Virus record (IMG/VR): IMGVR_UViG_3300030105_003647
Coordinates: 5,566 to 26,687 of that record
Direction: 5' to 3' (one strand)
From: a virus
DNA length: 21,122 nucleotides
Translations under genes and position numbers: made by a program
The notes under the pieces: generated by a model
Databases searched by the model: none
Told to the model about the DNA's origin: nothing
Seen by the model: only the letters and a program-made list of their open reading frames with translations
In this document: positions 19,804 to 21,122 of the stretch, piece after piece
How the letters are laid out: every line of letters starts with the position of its first letter
Position numbering within the stretch: position 1 is the first letter of the stretch

Positions 19804-20594
19804 TGACTAATACAGTCGCAGAAAAGAAGACTACCGAAGTAGCAGTTTCAAATCTTTCATCATTACTTGAGGAAGAGGCAGGGGCAGGACTAGAAAACTT
19901 TACAACTGAAGATATGCAGATACCCTTTATAAGGATATTGCAAGCATTGTCTCCTCAGTTAAATAAGCAGGACTCTATGTATATAAAGGGAGCTGAACAA
20001 GGAGATGTCTTTAATACAGTTTCTCAAAGTGTGTATAAATCCGATCAAGGTGTTATCGTTGTACCTTGTTTCTTTGAGAAAAAGTTCTTAGAGTTTGGTC
20101 TTCGTTCATCTGGTGGTGGTTTTATAAGAGAACTAGCCTCCGATGATAAAGATATAGGTCTTACAACTCGTGAAGGTGCGGCAGAAATGTTGCCATCTGG
20201 TAATGAGTTAGTTAGAACTCATCAACATGTTGTTATGGCTATGGATCCCGAAACTAGACAAGGTATCCCTGCTATACTTGATATGAAGAAAACTCAGTTA
20301 AAAGTATCTCGTAGATGGAATACTGTAAAGAATGGTATTCGTTTACCTTCGGGAAAACCTATGCCTTTATATGGTACTGCATGGAATGTCCAAACGATTG
20401 CAGAAAGCAACGATCAAGGTAGTTGGTATAACTACAAGATCGAAAGGATAACTGAGGTATCAAAAGAAATAGAAACTATGATGCTAGAAGCTAGAACTAT
20501 GTATCAAAGTTTTAGAAAAGGCGATATTAAAACTGCATCTGCACCTGCTGAAGAAATGCAAAGTGCAAATAAGTCTGACGAAATACCGTTTTAA
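19803..20594 (+). CDS. Putative phage single-stranded DNA-binding protein
   Basis: A 263-residue protein with an acidic/polar, disordered C-terminus ending KSDEIPF, very like the DDIPF tip by which bacterial SSB recruits partner enzymes. The body has a Gly-rich, Arg/Lys-containing beta region (LEFGLRSSGGGFIRELASDD, TQLKVSRRWNTVKNGIRLPSG, YGTAWNVQTIAESNDQGSWYNYKIERITEVS) compatible with an OB-type ssDNA-binding core. I remember similar proteins annotated as phage SSB or hypothetical. It is coupled by TAATG to the coiled-coil gene and followed by a strong terminator, then primase. The function is inferred from tail and context, not a diagnostic motif. Confidence 0.6.
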   Translation: MTNTVAEKKTTEVAVSNLSSLLEEEAGAGLENFTTEDMQIPFIRILQALSPQLNKQDSMYIKGAEQGDVFNTVSQSVYKSDQGVIVVPCFFEKKFLEFGLRSSGGGFIRELASDDKDIGLTTREGAAEMLPSGNELVRTHQHVVMAMDPETRQGIPAILDMKKTQLKVSRRWNTVKNGIRLPSGKPMPLYGTAWNVQTIAESNDQGSWYNYKIERITEVSKEIETMMLEARTMYQSFRKGDIKTASAPAEEMQSANKSDEIPF

Positions 20595-20603
20595 TTTAAA
20601 TAA

Positions 20604-20640
20604 AGCCGTGACTACATCCTCCAAGTCACGGCTCTTTTTT
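20604..20640 (+). terminator. Strong intrinsic terminator after the SSB-like gene
   Basis: A perfect 10-bp stem, AGCCGTGACT (20604-20613) and AGTCACGGCT (20624-20633), with a 10-base loop, then C and six T (20635-20640). It starts 9 bases after the SSB-like stop and ends 14 bases before the primase start. It would end, or by partial read-through reduce, transcription into the primase. Confidence 0.9.
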
Positions 20641-20654
20641 GTGTGGAGTGAAGA

Positions 20655-21122
20655 GTGAATTTATCAGAAGAATTATTAGAAGCCTTTAAAGGTTTCAGTG
20701 GTGCTCATGGGCAAACGGATGTTTCTCAAGAACGTACCGCAGGAAAACAAAAAGCAAAATCATTTATAGTAAGAAACCCTCTTACATTACAATTGATGGA
20801 AGGTCACATTAGTGGCAAAAAGGGCATCGGTGCTATACCTATTAATGAAGAAAATAAGTGTAGATTTGGTGCTTTAGATATTGATGAATATCCATTAGAT
20901 CACAATAAATTAATAGATAAGCTAGAGGAATTAAAAGTTCCTTGTATCGTGTGCCGTAGTAAATCGGGTGGGGCACATATATTTTTCTTTTTTAAGGAGT
21001 GGATGAATGCAAGCGATTTTAGGGACAAAGCTGCGGAGATTTCTTCGGCACTTGGGCATGGTCGGTGCGAGATATTCCCAAAGCAAGAACAGATTCTTGT
21101 CGAAAGGGGGGATGTTGGTAAC
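20655..21122 (+). CDS. Archaeo-eukaryotic-type primase (AEP), truncated by window end
   Basis: A GTG start (20655) with GGAG 6 bases upstream; 156 codons are visible and no stop is reached. Primase motifs: an acidic pair in FGALDIDEYP (D75, D77), then CRSKSGGAHIFFF (100-112) with the S-x-x-x-H nucleotide-binding element, then EIFPKQ (139-144). This set resembles the AEP domain of TOTE-type conflict systems and related phage primase-polymerases, which make primers or extend DNA. The partner helicase domain, if present, lies beyond the window. It follows the terminator, so its expression may depend on read-through. Confidence 0.8.
   Translation, partial: MNLSEELLEAFKGFSGAHGQTDVSQERTAGKQKAKSFIVRNPLTLQLMEGHISGKKGIGAIPINEENKCRFGALDIDEYPLDHNKLIDKLEELKVPCIVCRSKSGGAHIFFFFKEWMNASDFRDKAAEISSALGHGRCEIFPKQEQILVERGDVGN

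Overview
The window looks like part of a tailed double-stranded DNA phage (or a prophage or metagenomic phage contig) of a low-GC bacterium. It carries a portal protein, large and small terminase subunits, a phage-type C5 cytosine methyltransferase, an SF2 helicase, an archaeo-eukaryotic-type primase, and long runs of very small, tightly packed or overlapping genes. Portal and terminase of this style, plus short proteins of the MGRYY..GDI..KF and (D)N(V/I)IKFP types, remind me of phages of marine alphaproteobacteria. That host guess is inference from memory only. No tRNA, rRNA, CRISPR array, insertion sequence or integrase was seen.

Layout. (1) 1-5340, minus strand: packaging/virion block, read right to left: PD-(D/E)xK nuclease, large terminase (TerL), a Lys-rich protein, a 34-residue basic protein, portal, and the first codons of a further structural gene. 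(2) 5341-5485: divergent intergenic region with two 56-bp direct-repeat copies. (3) 5486-9215, plus strand: a very AT-rich accessory cassette separating TerL from small terminase (TerS). It holds a zinc-ribbon microprotein, an ArdC-like antirestriction protein, small membrane proteins, a Cys-rich Gp88-like protein and short unknowns, linked by G-rich ribosome-binding sites and matching hairpins. (4) 9260-9781, minus strand: TerS standing alone. (5) 9782-10065: a gene-free, strongly symmetric control region with outward promoters inside a 29-bp inverted repeat, inner 9-mer repeats and a central palindrome. (6) 10066-16742, plus strand: a long early-type operon of small overlapping genes, with the cytosine methyltransferase in the middle; a second long ORF with its own ribosome-binding site lies inside the methyltransferase gene in the +1 frame. 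(7) 16756-21122, plus strand: DNA metabolism: SF2 helicase, PD-(D/E)xK nuclease, ribbon-helix-helix protein, a coiled-coil protein, an SSB-like protein with an IPF tail, an intrinsic terminator, then a truncated primase.

How it may work together: the left block packages DNA; the cassette and the methyltransferase probably face host restriction; the right block copies DNA. Divergent transcription seems to start from 9782-10065 (and from 5341-5485 for the cassette and TerL block). The ribbon-helix-helix protein is a candidate to act on one of these symmetric sites. The most unusual signals are the dual-frame methyltransferase locus, the symmetric 9782-10065 region, the matched hairpin/ribosome-binding-site sequences in the cassette, and a likely +1 frameshift at 16397-16415. 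There is no gene-free stretch over 300 bases; the two longest are 9782-10065 and 5672-5881.
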